A DNA stretch of 64,000 bases from Lutjanus erythropterus (GCA_020091685.1 CM034595.1:42740351-42804350); one strand, 5' to 3'. Positions 51,501 to 61,085 are shown, counted from the stretch's first letter. Notes: generated by a model from the letters alone, not told the origin. Numbers and translations: made by a program.

Positions 51501-54500
51501 ATCTAAGAACAAACTATTCAGTCAGCTAGCAAGCAGTTTGAAATTGCAATTGCATTATTTCACATTATCCAAAATCTCAGCACTTTTCTAACCTTGAAAA
51601 CACAACGTTAAAATTCAAGTGTTTTCAAGGATTTCCAGCACCTGTAAAAACCAGAGGGAAGTCAGTCTTAGGTCCAACGCTAAGTGGAACATTCTTGAGT
51701 GACATTATGAATAATGAAATAGACACTATATATCAACAACATTTGCACTTCAGTTAAAGAAAAACAGTACAGAAATACTTTTTTTCAACTTTTTTTTTCC
51801 AACTCAGGGGAATTTGATGTGTCGAGGTGTTTCGCTTAAGGCCTCTTCAACAGTCATTTCAGGAAGGATTCTGTTTCTCATTGCAATCCTCAGATTCATT
51901 TTCCTAACTTCAGTTCTCTGTTTGGTCAAACAAAATAGGGCAAGTGATGACTACGTTTACCCATTCCAGTGAAGGTGCTCACACTGGCGAATGAACTGCA
52001 GCATACAGCAGTAATTATTTACCACAATTAATCAGACAGCAGGATGAAAACATTGGTGTTTGGGAGCTATTTATAAACATGCTGAACACTGATGACTACA
52101 TTAGCATCAACAGTAACAACACAAAGTACTTGACATACAGTAGACATTGTAAGCATCCTTTTACTGAAAGTGATGATTTAACATTTTGGCTCAAGGAGAA
52201 GCACTCTCAAAACACTTGAATATCAATATTTATACCAACTATTCAAAGTAAATCTACAACCTAACACTGACCTTTAACTCACGACTAAAATCATTATTGT
52301 CAAATATAAACGTAGGTATCCACAATGTAGCAGCTTAAGATATACTGTGGAAACTTCCCGGCAAAGAAATGAAAGACTCTCTATAGACCTAACCACTTTA
52401 TATGAGTTCACCTCTAAAACCCATTTAAGAGGTAAATTCAAAAGAGAATCCAACCCTCCTAACAGTCTGATTTCAAGTAAGAACAAACGGTACCAATTTG
52501 GTGTGTATGGTTATTTTTCTTTGCTGTTACCATAACAGGAGAAAACATTCTGTATTATCCTTTTACAGATGCCGCAAATCAAGCTCATAAAATTAGATAT
52601 ATAATTCACATCATCACACCTTGGCTGTGATGCACTGGTCTGAGTAATGCAGGCTGAATTGCTACTGAGCCTGACTGAATAATATGATACAATATGATGA
52701 TTCCCATGGAGAAACTTGTCTTGGACTCACAGCATTGCTGGTCCACCATAATTAATACCATATTGTTCTCCCTTTTAACAGGGTGATATCACAAACTGAG
52801 TTTGTTTTCTTCTCCTACCAGAGTTGTGAAGTAAGTGTTATTTACCAAGCAATGGAAAGATACTCTCTGTTCACGGGGATCTGAGGTGAGATGTGAAATA
52901 GGAAGCAAAATATGGCCATGGGCTTATTATTTCTCTTGCCACTGGCCACCCACATACAATTCACTGGTGAAGACAGAGTTTAAAATGGACTACAACTAAA
53001 CCATTACTCAAGCTATGCATAAGTGTTTTAGTATCGAATAGTCATGATGTAACCTAAACATACACTGCTCTATCTGTAATGCAGCGGTTTAACTACCTCA
53101 TTTGATATTTTAAGGACATGGAAAGTTGTAATTCAAACTACAAAGCACTCAAGGTATGTACACCTCTGGCAAGGCTGCACTTATCAAACTCTAATTTTCA
53201 TATCAAAACAATGGTGTTGCTCAGTTATGAAGTGAATGATTTTACATGAACAGTAGTAATGCATGAGAAAATGTCAAAACAATTTAGTATCACAAAATTT
53301 TGGATTCAAAACAAACACTTATCACTCGTGTCTTGGCCCATTGCTTAATTGTCAGTTTTATTCCATTTCTGCTGAAAAGAAGGTTATCTTTAAGTGGTAC
53401 GCCACCAACAATCTATCTTTCGAGTATTTAACATTGACTCTTTGGAGGTTTGACTGATGACTGCTAAAAGTTGGTAGTTTCATCTTTCGTAGAAAGGATG
53501 TGGTCATGGATTGTGGTGGACTTGAAATCATGTCAGTTAAAATGGTTTCCAAATAATCAAAACATCTAGCCTAAAAATAATTCTTTAACCACCCCTGCAA
53601 TATAGCACTCTTTTCCACTGTAACTAATTTTCTCATCATATCCCAAAAAGTCACTGCTTTGTCAAAGATAATGATCTTCTGCGTGTCACTGGGGATGAGA
53701 CAGAGACAGTGTGTTTAGCAATATCCTTGTAAAAACAACATTTTGAAATATCCAGAGCATTCAGATGGGCAGTGACAGGGTTTAGAGAAGCTAAACAATG
53801 GTTAGGGCTGAGTATGATTAAAATATTGTCCATAGCAGTGCAGATACCGTGACATCGATACCAGTTCCTGAACAATACAATAAGTAACACCATGTTAGCC
53901 ATCAGACACACCTCTCCACCTTAGGTCCAGGTTTGCCACCCCCACACTAGGGAGGAGAAGACGCACCAGTGTGGTGAAAGAACTCACAGACAGGCAAATA
54001 CATTAGCTGCACTAGCTAACAAATAAGCAGTGAAAACTCCACTAAACATTAGTTATCTACGCAGATAACTAGCTGGCAGTTTGATTACATAGCGTTAGAC
54101 GATTATGGCTCCAGTGCATCATTGAGCCATATTTCAGTTCCACCCAAAAAATCCTGAAAACAGGCATCATGCAGACACTCCAACTTCACAATTCAGCACT
54201 ACATAGTTATCAGTCTTTTCATGTTTTCAGCAACTATTTTCTCATATGTATAATATGTTTAGATTTCCTTTACACACTCTTTAAATCTTGGTGCAAGCAT
54301 CCTGCGTGCTCAATAGCTCATTAAAGCTGATGAGATGTACTCCATATGTATCGAAATTTGGCAATGAGTGACAAGCTTTTTTTTCCAATGCAATAGGATC
54401 GAAGCAATTCAGTTGGTAACATTAAAGGACTGAAGTTCAGCACCTAGCCTTAACTGAGGATGACGAGATCTATGAATGTAACTGCTTGAAAACTAGCCAC

Positions 54501-57500
54501 AAGTGGAAGGTTGAGTGGGAGGGTGTGTGTAGAGCTTGGGTGGAGTGTCACTTTAAGTTCAGTATTCAGCAACCATCAAATTAAAAGATCTACAAAGGTG
54601 TTATTTTGCCAACCAAGGACTGCAGGCTTAACTTTTTGCAGACAGTGCACACAGTTTGGGAAGAAAAGACTCAACATGTAACTTTAGATGTGCCATTAGC
54701 TTGTACCCCCTCATATATGCAAACAGCACCACCAAATACATTTAACAGAAACCTTTATGGAAGTCAGGTTATTGTTCAGTACTCAGTGTCACAGCTGTTA
54801 CTATGAGAATGTGGTTAGTGTTGTCCTGACCACATCCTCCCATCACTTCAGAGAAGCAGTTTTACAAGAACTGAGGGCCCTGACTGACAGTGTGAAACAG
54901 GCTGCCTTGTTAACACTGATCCAACCCTTCACAACTACCGTCTCTGTGCAATATTCGATCAGTCATAGCTGTCAAAAACAAAAACAAGGAAATATTGGCA
55001 TGCAGACAAGGGCACGGCTGGTGCATACTTGGTTTGCTTGATAGCCCTCAGATAGTAAATTCTGAGTTTTGCTTTCACACAAGCAAAAAGTGAGTGATTA
55101 TGACATCATACTCTTACTTTCCTTTCCAAAATTTATTTACTTATCATGCTAGTTACATTTTTCACATAATTTCAACTTTAAATGTAATATATGTTCACTG
55201 TATTTACATTATTAATGGAGTGTTTCTGTAATACGGCAGTGTAACATCACCTTCAAGTTGCTGCACAAGTAGCTTTATTATGGATGACATTTTTCTATCA
55301 TGATCAAGAATTCCACTTCCTGCATCAACCCCAGCCTTGGTAAAAGTTCTCTTAAGGCTAACTTAAAGTGACATTCATTTTTGCTTCAACTTATCGGAAG
55401 TCATAACCATTGCTGTGACTCACAGCATGTTTATTCATCTGTGTGCTATGTTGCTAGGCAAACGACACAAAATCATTTCAAACTGACCCGATGTGCATTT
55501 CACTTATTTCTTATGCCTTGTCATGAAGGCTTTCATTGTGTAGTTTGATATGGCACTTAATTGAATTTAGGTCATTGAGCATTTAAGAATGATTTCTTGT
55601 CTGCGTGGATACCCTGGCACTGGACCTCCACGGACAAACCCCTGGACCAGGGGCCAAATTACAGAAACTGACTATCTCAAGTCTTAAAATCTTAAGATAA
55701 GACAGAAATGAGTCCTAACTAACTCTATGAATCTTATCGTTTTGGGGGTCATTTTGTTTTGCTAATTTAAAATTGTCAGCTGATAGGCTGAGGGTAGCCA
55801 GTTAGAAAATTTTAACATATTTCCCAATTCAATGGCAGGCATTTAACTTCAAGACAGATAAGTTAGAGGTGTTGGTAACATCTGTAGAAAATCCAAATAT
55901 GTTCTTTTTAGGAAATTTACAATAACACTGACTTGGAAGATAAAAGAAGGAGAGTGGGCAAAGATACCTGTCTCCACCAGATTAAACAAGTTAGCTAAGA
56001 CTACCTGGTAGAAAAGTTAAAGTTAGGACAGCTTAATGTTATGCTAACGTTAGGGGAGTTCATTTAAAATTTTTTGTAAGTTAATGTGTCATGCATTTTT
56101 CTTATCTCAAGGCAGGATATGAACACTTAGAAACTGAGAAACTGTTAATCTGTGATGGCTTTTTTCCTACATCATGTCCTAACCCTAATTACCACCATGG
56201 TTACTAAGCAGTTAAAGTAAGTTTCTGTAATATGGCCACAGTTCACTAAATTGTACAGGGGCATTCATCTTGACAGCAGTGTAGTATTACTGTCTGTTCT
56301 TTAACAATACTTTTTGAGTTGAATCCAAAATGTCTTCAAAAAGGAGTCAAAATCTTATTGGCCTTTCTCTAATTCAAATAAGCTTCCACATGTTTCGACA
56401 GAGCCTATAGATCACAAGATAGGACATCCCACCGAAATAAATTGCACTGAAATTGCCTGGAAAGTGAGACAGGTCCTTGTGTAGTCGGAGATTACTTGGA
56501 ACTTTACAAGGCAGAAATGTCAATATTACCCCCATCAATCTCCAGGCAGAGAGTACGTCAAAGTTCAACACCCACAATGTGCCAAGAATGTGTTGCCTGT
56601 AAAAACTGCCAGCAAAAAAGTGAGCAGCTGAACCCCTGTCCGCTGCCAGCGAATGTACCCAAAGCAGAGAAATATTGATTGCACACATGGTAATAAATGA
56701 TTAAGCCACCAAATTCACTCAAACATATCAGACGCAGCCATTTGAAAAGTGCTTCTCAACAAAATCCTTACACTAGCTCTTGCATTTTAAATCCAGCTGG
56801 TCCTGGAGGAAATGAAATCTCTGACTACTAATTTACTGACCTCTAAAAGTCAAATGTAAACAACATCAAATAAGAGGCATACATTTCACACATCTCTTTC
56901 AAGACACATTTTGCCTCTATGGTAATGTTTTGTCGGGGTAGAGTACAGTTAATCAGTCTCTCCAGACGGTGCGATGTTGCAATTTCAGCAATTAATGCAA
57001 ATTCTGCCAGTGCCCGTGAATTCTGCATGACCTTGCATTTGTCCAATCACTGCAATTTTTCCACAAATTTGACCAATCACCATAGCTTTCCACTAGTTGT
57101 ACCAATCACAGCAACACCCCCCCCCCAATGAATCAATTCAGTGTTTTATTTTCTTGCATTTTTGTTTTGTTTTGTCACAGGTAACAAAAAGAACACAAAG
57201 TCTGTCACCGTTTAAAAGATTTTGCCTGTTTGTGGAATACCCCGCAGGTGCACTTGTTAATTTACAAAGAAAGCATATTGTTAGAATTTTTGTAATTCTG
57301 AGCCATTTTGACAAGGCTACTTAGAACAGAGTGAGGCTTTATTCTCCCTGGAACAAGCTGCCTTTGATTTTTAATGAATTAGACCTATACAAAAAAATAA
57401 TAAATAAATAAAAAAATCCTGACTTGTTTTTGCATGACACTGGCTCCCACAATTTGATTGCTAAGAAATGCCTAAAAACATTGCAACATGCATCACAATT

Positions 57501-59138
57501 TTTTGAATTGCTGCCATGAAAACAGGAATTTTAGGCCAGAAACAATAATGTACTCTACTGTTACGTAACAATGTAAAGAATACTGAATCCTTTGTTTGTT
57601 TGTAGCTGTCTTTCACAACTTTAAACTTGTTACTCTACAGTCTTATAGCTGACATTATGTCTACAGCAACAGAGGCAAAGCTTACATTACAGAGTTGCTG
57701 ACATTAGCTAGACACAACGTCTCAGAGGCTTTCAACATACAGTACAGTGATGCAATGTGAGGAAGTGTCATCATCTGTGCTACCCCTTAAGCAATACTCC
57801 TAACGTCCATGCCCTAATGCAAAACTAATGCAAAGCTTTAGATTTAAAGTCAGAATCACAGTAAGTCCAAGACTAGATTGTTTACAAATATTAATTTGTT
57901 AAAAGGTATGTTTGTTATTTTCACATCCCTCAGAAACATGTGCATGTATGCATTTCGGCATAGAGTCATGACAGCCTCCAGGACCAGCACCCAGAGCAGG
58001 TTGAGACTTGAGTGTCTTGCTCAGAGATTCTCTGTGACTACCGGTTTCTTTTCCAGCAATATGAGATATTTTATTGTGATACTCATATTCAGTGTGCAAT
58101 CCTTTGACAATTTTAAGGCCGACCTTATCACTAATCTGTGCACGTGTGAGGTCAACACAGAGACATACAGTCAGTAGCCCTACATTATATTTTAATACCT
58201 GTACTATCATTCTCCATTACATGCTACTGTACTGAACCGTTTCAACAGATATACACTTTATGGACAGTCTCATCCTTGCCGAATATTTTATTTTGTTATT
58301 TTCTGGTCTCATAAAAAAAAACACATTTTCATTGTTCTTTTGTAATTTTGAATATCTGTTTAACTATTAATTTTATCTTCTATGTTAGTATTATGCACAC
58401 TGTACTCTCAACCACATGCTACCTACTGCACAGCAGAGTTGGGTATACCCTATTTCTCTGACATATGATATTTAACTACTGTATTTCTGTACTTCTGTGG
58501 ATGTAACATTGTTTTTCCCCTTCCGGGAACAGTAAAGATCATATTATCTGATCCTGTCTCTACAGGCGTACGTACGCATACAGCTAAATTACTGACATTT
58601 AAGATGAAGTAAGGAGAAGATCTGCTAGAGAAATCCTATGCAGGATATTGAGACAAAGCACAGGATGTGCTTCTGGTTATCCCTTTACAGGCCTGTATTG
58701 TTAAAACCACCCATTCACTGACTGTGTGTAACCATCTTACAGGACAGGCTGTACACAAAATAGACTAATTAAATTAGAGCAGGGGTTTTGCATGGTAACT
58801 TCCAACACCCTGTGTTCAGTGTAGATGTGCAGGCTAGCTCACCACAATGTGTGATATAACACAGAGACTTTAACTTCAGTGTTTACCTTGATAATGCTGC
58901 TCCTGCGTGGTATTTCAGATTTGGCATCCAATCCGACAGAGGTGTTGGCGGATTCCACCCCGGCTTGGCTGCCAGGTGCGACGAGGGAGCCTGAACCGAC
59001 CATATTTTCAGATATCCCACAGTCTCCATTCAAGACCGACACTTCGCAATGCGTCTTGCCAGCTGCTTCGTCGCTGGGCACGGCCGTATCCCCAAGATTC
59101 AATGGAGGCAAGCTGCCGTCCTCCCCAAACTCCGCCAT
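17539..59138 (-). CDS. plcl2: plcl2, phospholipase C-like 2 (PRIP-2), whole six-exon coding region
   Basis: Joining the six exons listed separately gives a 1106-residue protein without internal stops (human PLCL2 is about 1127). From sequence: PP1-docking-type motif KTVSF at residues 95-99; PH domain about 115-226; EF-hand region about 236-386; X box about 402-544; acidic linker about 556-571; Y box about 590-706; C2 domain about 728-856; basic patch about 859-880; helical tail to the C-terminus. His416, Glu446 and Asp448 of the PLC active site are kept, but the second catalytic His is Thr461, so phospholipase activity is not expected. Family knowledge: PRIP proteins bind Ins(1,4,5)P3 through the PH domain, bind PP1/PP2A, and take part in GABA-A receptor trafficking in the cytoplasm and at membranes. 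PLCL2 rather than PLCL1 is chosen because residues around 102-150, the X box and the C2 domain follow the PLCL2 version. The CDS spans 41.6 kb; introns are 19.4, 1.9, 5.0, 8.5 and 3.6 kb. Confidence 0.97.
17734..21321 (-). other. plcl2: plcl2 intron 5
   Basis: A 3.6-kb GT-AG phase 0 intron. It is AT-rich and contains no repeat family shared with other parts of the window and no gene-like reading frame that I can support. Confidence 0.85.
21322..21431 (-). CDS. plcl2: plcl2 coding exon 5 (split residue 1006 to 1042)
   Basis: A 110-base exon entered by a ttcctctcag acceptor with two bases that complete the alanine codon from exon 4, and closed by AAG with a GTGAGA donor (phase 0). It encodes [18 protein letters not shown] and then [18 protein letters not shown], one of the best conserved parts of the PLCL C-terminal helical tail. 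The pattern of charged and hydrophobic residues suggests amphipathic helices. Confidence 0.97.
22412..23016. mobile_element. foldback element copy C (left end missing)
   Basis: In plcl2 intron 4. It starts inside the left arm (ttttcactgctttgccttgtc) and runs to the right end cccacttcaaataatccaaac. It shares blocks such as agcaactcccatgttctg, ctccattggaaaaggctg and ctgaccctgtccacagc with copies B and D. Roughly the outer 180 bases of the left arm are absent. Confidence 0.8.
23218..23395 (+). other. purine-rich tract
   Basis: About 180 bases on the plus strand consist mostly of A and G (gagagacaaaacaaaaagc, aaggaagcagtgaggcagg, agagggaaaagaaagagc), with few interruptions. Such strand asymmetry can form unusual structures. 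The minus strand shows open frames that are merely the pyrimidine-rich mirror. Confidence 0.6.
24131..24238. repeat. compound microsatellite (CT)n-(CTCA)n-(CA)n
   Basis: About 35 bases of CT repeats, then CTCA repeats, a short CT stretch, and about 34 bases of CA repeats, in plcl2 intron 4. The stepwise change CT to CTCA to CA suggests growth of one locus through an interruption. Confidence 0.95.
25241..25550 (+). mobile_element. ATATCG-rich non-autonomous element, copy 1
   Basis: Begins agagctgagcaacatattg and ends gcataaggcccggccctat, so the two ends are imperfect inverted repeats. The inner blocks ctattatttgcctttttccc and atagtcattatatccacatt recur at 28064-28428. In plcl2 intron 4. Confidence 0.7.
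28064..28428 (+). mobile_element. ATATCG-rich non-autonomous element, copy 2
   Basis: Begins tagggctgggtgatatatcg, the sequence I know as the start of a very common fish element. It shares cattatttgcttttacccac and tagtcattatattcataata with the copy at 25241-25550. The right end is degraded. Confidence 0.75.
29136..29197. repeat. CA microsatellite
   Basis: A nearly pure (CA)n tract with a short interrupted leader (acacacacgaacgaacac), in plcl2 intron 4. Confidence 0.95.
29894..29969 (-). CDS. plcl2: plcl2 coding exon 4 (residues 981-1005 plus first base of 1006)
   Basis: A short 76-base exon with a ctcctgtcag acceptor and a GTAAGA donor. It encodes [18 protein letters not shown] and then ILQTQKA, and leaves one base of the next codon (phase 1). 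The equivalent mammalian segment has the same 25 codons and the same split codon for the following Ala/Gly. This stretch is less conserved than its neighbours. It was found by walking between exons 3 and 5; the phase match on both sides is strong support. Confidence 0.93.
30987..31011. repeat. poly-A run
   Basis: A 25-base A homopolymer in plcl2 intron 3. No recognisable retroelement body lies directly to its left, so it need not be a retrotransposon tail. Confidence 0.9.
31611..32047. mobile_element. foldback element copy D (left arm largely deleted)
   Basis: In plcl2 intron 3. A short piece of the left arm (cccagtttggag, gaagctaagc) is followed by most of the right half: caccaaagtcacaaaat, ggcagcagtagac, gatcctgtccacagcag and gaccccacttcaaa. 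Translations of this and the other copies look alike only because the DNA is repeated. Confidence 0.75.
34927..35130 (-). CDS. plcl2: plcl2 coding exon 3 (residues 913-980)
   Basis: A 204-base phase 0 exon with a ctctttgcag acceptor and a GTGAGT donor. It encodes [18 protein letters not shown] through [15 protein letters not shown]. The text closely follows the mammalian PLCL2 region just after the C2 domain, where the C-terminal helical part begins. The asparagine-rich junction ENMQ/NAIVSF is continuous with exon 2. Confidence 0.97.
35131..37041 (-). other. plcl2: plcl2 intron 2
   Basis: A 1.9-kb GT-AG phase 0 intron. I see no recognisable repeat family or secondary gene in it, only AT-rich unique-looking sequence and a short CA run near 35456-35467. 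Confidence 0.9.
37042..39525 (-). CDS. plcl2: plcl2 large coding exon 2 (residues 85-912)
   Basis: A 2484-base exon, open throughout, entered by a ttctgcag acceptor and left at CAG with a GTAAGA donor; both ends are phase 0. It starts with [15 protein letters not shown], matching the expected continuation of exon 1, and carries the PH, EF-hand, X, Y and C2 domains. Diagnostic motifs are SHNTYL (His416), VELDVWDG (Glu446, Asp448), IYTGHT (Thr461 where active PLCs have His), LENHC in the X box, [10 protein letters not shown] and GYVLRP in the Y box, and [10 protein letters not shown] and [11 protein letters not shown] in C2. One very large second exon is typical of PLCL genes. An ATG at residue 102 (39474) lies inside the exon and is not the gene start, because the 17 codons before it are conserved. 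Confidence 0.98.
41150..41168. repeat. poly-T run
   Basis: A 19-base T homopolymer in plcl2 intron 1, close to but outside the element at 41433. Confidence 0.9.
41433..41733. mobile_element. CGATACC-type non-autonomous element with terminal inverted repeats
   Basis: The left end reads agagatgttctgatacaatt. The right end, read in reverse complement, is agggttgttccaataccagt, so the ends are imperfect terminal inverted repeats. Inside is cataccgattccaatacctc and tgcatatcggccgatacc, typical of a common fish repeat. No coding capacity. Confidence 0.65.
42564..42597. repeat. (TTTA)n microsatellite
   Basis: About eight uninterrupted TTTA units in plcl2 intron 1. Confidence 0.95.
44079..44156 (-). 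mobile_element. 3' end of a Rex3/RTE-like LINE, strongly truncated
   Basis: On the minus strand the text reads gcgacccggccccggataag, then cggaagataatg and a (GAAT)n tail. This is the form of Rex3-type retrotransposon 3' ends in fish, where a GGATAAGCGGAAGA block is followed by short tandem repeats. Only about 75 bases remain, with no coding part, so it is a dead insertion in plcl2 intron 1. Confidence 0.6.
46985..47064 (+). other. G-rich block with G-quadruplex potential
   Basis: The plus strand carries at least six runs of three or more G within 80 bases (for example tttgggggagtggctggg and ggtgggggaggaattggg), separated by short loops. The surrounding intron is AT-rich. The G-rich strand is the template strand of plcl2, so the nascent RNA would be C-rich. 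Confidence 0.6.
49072..49492 (+). repeat. interspersed fish repeat with internal rearrangement
   Basis: The left part reads ttaaaggtctactgtgcaag, then gtgtataatcacctgaaaag. The right part reads actgtgtttctacagtaccc, then cagaacagacaaaac. I know these blocks as parts of one common percomorph repeat. About 150 bases between them do not fit and may be an insertion. Confidence 0.5.
50078..50452 (+). repeat. CGATTAAT-type interspersed repeat in plcl2 intron 1
   Basis: Begins cggcaactaccaagtg and ends cgactaatcattgcagttct, with the internal blocks ggtctgtaaaagattag and tcagtttactgaacaggtaa. It follows the second subfamily more than the first. Confidence 0.65.
51211..51656 (+). repeat. interspersed repeat beginning acagggttcccacacc
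   Basis: The left end is acagggttcccacacctttc with repeated 'caagcacctttcaa' blocks, and the right end repeats related text (gtgttttcaaggatttccag) before caccagaggg-like sequence. This style is common in fish genomes. The borders are approximate. Confidence 0.45.
54110..54300 (+). repeat. interspersed repeat related to 6353-6608
   Basis: Contains gcactacatagttatcagtc and atgttttcagcaactatttt, which match 6356-6405, followed by a shared gatttcctttaca block. In plcl2 intron 1. Confidence 0.55.
55652..56237. mobile_element. 586-bp element with 18-bp terminal inverted repeats
   Basis: The left end ggccaaattacagaaact (55652-55669) and the right end agtttctgtaatatggcc (56220-56237) are reverse complements with one mismatch. 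The inside is AT-rich, contains actcttaagat-like blocks, and encodes no transposase, so this is probably a non-autonomous DNA transposon in plcl2 intron 1. A related end (gtttctgtaatacggc) sits nearby at about 55221-55236. Confidence 0.65.
57570..57665 (+). repeat. two-copy repeat, copy 1
   Basis: Contains aatgtaaagaatactgaatc and cagtcttatagctgacatta; both recur in the same order at 61690-61785. Confidence 0.65.
58887..59138 (-). CDS. plcl2: plcl2 coding exon 1 (residues 1-84)
   Basis: Encodes 84 residues starting MAEFGEDG and ending in RRSSIIK, followed directly by a GTAAAC donor (phase 0). The same RRSSIIK boundary closes exon 1 in mammalian PLCL2, whose protein also begins MAE. The middle is a low-conservation, Gly/Ser/Val-rich stretch shorter than in human, which explains most of the length difference. 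The reading frame is open upstream through a TG repeat, but no in-frame ATG occurs there, so the ATG at 59138 is the first usable start. Its context has G at +4 but C at -3, so it is only moderate. RRSS is a possible basophilic kinase site (inference). Confidence 0.93.
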
Positions 59139-59150
59139 AGGCACTTCGAG

Positions 59151-59201
59151 CACACACACACACACACGCTCACATTCACATAGACACACACGCACACACA
59201 A
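59151..59201 (-). repeat. TG/CA repeat in the presumed plcl2 5' leader
   Basis: A (CA)n tract on the plus strand, pure at 59151-59167 and degenerate to 59201, ends only 12 bases before the plcl2 start codon. Read on the plcl2 sense strand it is (TG)n and would sit in the mRNA leader. It is open in the plcl2 frame but has no ATG. Confidence 0.9.
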
Positions 59202-59849
59202 GCTGGCGAGCTGCTGGGTAGCAAAGCCTTATGTTTCAGCTTTACTCCAATTTCCTGCCTGGCCTATTGCCTCGTTGTAATATTTGCACGCAGTTCTGCC
59301 ATATCATCTCTGGGTGCACATATCTGTCAGGCTCCTACAGACCGAGGGGCTTGCTCCTTGCATTGTGCTCTGTGAAGAGAAACCACAGCGATTAGCATAA
59401 TTAGGCAACATGACATTAGAAACAGCAGTTACATTAATAGCACCAGCTATTCAGCGTTGCACAGCCATATATACGCGTGCAGTGCTCACATTTCGTTTGC
59501 ACTTAAGGCGGATGTTAACTTACAATCAGTGGAGGCTGTCACCGCACATGCAGCATGATACATACAGCCGACATGCTTCCTTATAACGTTATGTGCGGGC
59601 TTTGTTGTATTTTTTTCATAGAAGTTCCCCGTTTTTAGCTAATTTCCAACGTTTTCAGCCCACAGACTACCCCACTACTGTATATTGCATATCACTGTAG
59701 TGATAAACCCACCCTATTACAGCAGCGGTCGGTAACGTTAGAGTTAAAATTAACGTTACATTAAAAAGCACGCTAAGTTGTCAGTTCAATCAAGTCTCCC
59801 GCAAAACTCATGACCACCTTCAGTAGCTTTAAATACTCGCCTTGTGAAG

Positions 59850-60370
59850 CTCCTCGTCTGTCCATGAGAACGACGGTGTGTCTTCCTTTTCTTTAAGTTG
59901 TTGCTGCAGCTGAGCAGCCAGATCACCGTCCGCTGTCTGTGCCTCTGTCCGCTGTGAGCACAGCTAGCTGGTACTTAGCCTGCTAGCTAACCTCACTCGG
60001 TGGCTAACTGGGTGAAGTTAGGTTTTTTTTTTTACAGCCAACTCAAAGTCCAGTCAGGACACAACCCGCGTTCAAAGTCTGCGTTAGCGAACAAAGGAGG
60101 AGATTCCCTCCACCGCCAGACAGTCTCACAGTCTGTCTTTTACTCCGTTTGTCTTTAAACTAATATTAAAACAAACTCTCGAGCCGTGATTGCCGTTAGG
60201 TGTCTCGCGCACGAGTACCTCTTGATTAACCGTCAGAAGTCGTTTCCAAGGAACACAGTTGTGTACGTCTCGTGAACGCGCAAAACAGGCTGTGTTGTCA
60301 GTCAAACCTGATTATTTTTTTTTCACCGACGGGCAAGAAACGCCCCCTTTTTTAACTTTTATGCAAACCT
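59850..60370 (-). promoter_or_regulatory. plcl2: probable plcl2 promoter / CpG-richer 5' region
   Basis: This block upstream of coding exon 1 has clearly more CpG dinucleotides than the surrounding AT-rich DNA, including cgcgcacgag near 60208 and gaacgcgc near 60273. On the minus strand at about 60340-60370 there is a GC-box-like GGGGGCG and, just before it, a TATA-like CATAAAAG. The exact start site cannot be read from sequence. If transcription starts here, the 5' UTR is about 1 kb, or contains an intron ending at the acceptor-like sequence near 59377. Confidence 0.4.
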
Positions 60371-60611
60371 GCACGCCAAACAGAGTTCACGATCTAGTCA
60401 GATATTCTTTAAAAGTACTGTGACTTAATGGACATATGAAGGATTTTTAAAAAAAAGACATGCCCAGATCATTTTGGTCACTTAGCTTATTTGTATTTTT
60501 CAATATGTATTTTAAACTTTTTCAAATTGGAGGGGAGGTTCTCAATAGATCTTTTCACAGCAGCCTTATGAAACAGCAGAATAAACACAGGTGTTACCAA
60601 TTATACTAATT

Positions 60612-60870
60612 AAAGGGATAGTTCACCCAAAAATGAAAATTCAGTCATTATCTACTCACCATCATGCTGACTGAAGGTCGGGTTTAATTTTTTAGTCCAC
60701 AAAGTACTGCTGGACTTGCATGATCTTTTCAAACAGGACAAAAAAAAAAAAAAAAAAAAAAAGAAAGAAACGCCTCCATACTGCTCGTCTGGTGTAATCC
60801 ATGTCTCCTAAAGCCTCAACATGCCAAGTTGACTTGAAAGCCATCATTTACACCGTGCTATTAGCCTAAC
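60612..60870. mobile_element. interspersed repeat with TTAAAGGGATAGTTCA end
   Basis: It begins ttaaagggatagttcaccca and continues with aaaatgaaaattcagtca, a motif I recognise as very common in fish genomes at the ends of non-autonomous repeats. It includes a 23-base poly-A run and ends around ccatcatttacaccgtgc. Only one end is apparent. The first 16 bases equal those of the foldback family at 15092. Confidence 0.65.
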
Positions 60871-60915
60871 TTACCTTGGAGCCATGTTCTCACACGGTTT
60901 ATTAAAAACTAACCT

Positions 60916-61085
60916 TTAAAGAGTCAGACCTGTTCTTTGTTTTTGTTGTAACAGTGAAATCAGTTAGATTTGGTTCGGTTGTTGCTATGGAACATAAAAT
61001 AATTTATCTTTGCTCATTTCATCTGATCCTGTTTTACCCTCAGACTCAAATAATGACAGTTATATCAACTTCTTTTTAAAATACA
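60916..61085 (+). repeat. three-copy repeat, copy 2
   Basis: Contains agagtcagacctgttctttg, ttagatttggttcggttg and ctgatcctgttttaccctca, matching 12346-12500 and 61415-61565. Confidence 0.65.

Larger units (their letters stand above)
39526..58880 (-). other. plcl2: plcl2 intron 1 (39526-58886)
   Basis: This 19.4-kb GT-AG intron contains no exon I could support. It holds a Rex3-like LINE 3' fragment, a TTTA microsatellite, a G-rich block and several interspersed repeats, listed separately: 41433-41733, 49072-49492, 50078-50452, 51211-51656, 54110-54300, 55652-56237 and 57570-57665. The remaining 42-49 kb and 52-54 kb stretches are AT-rich unique-looking DNA in which I see nothing specific. 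Confidence 0.85.

Noticed and set aside
59139..59201. N-terminal extension of plcl2 through the TG repeat
   Set aside because: There is no ATG in frame, and the known family start (MAE) coincides with the ATG at 59138.
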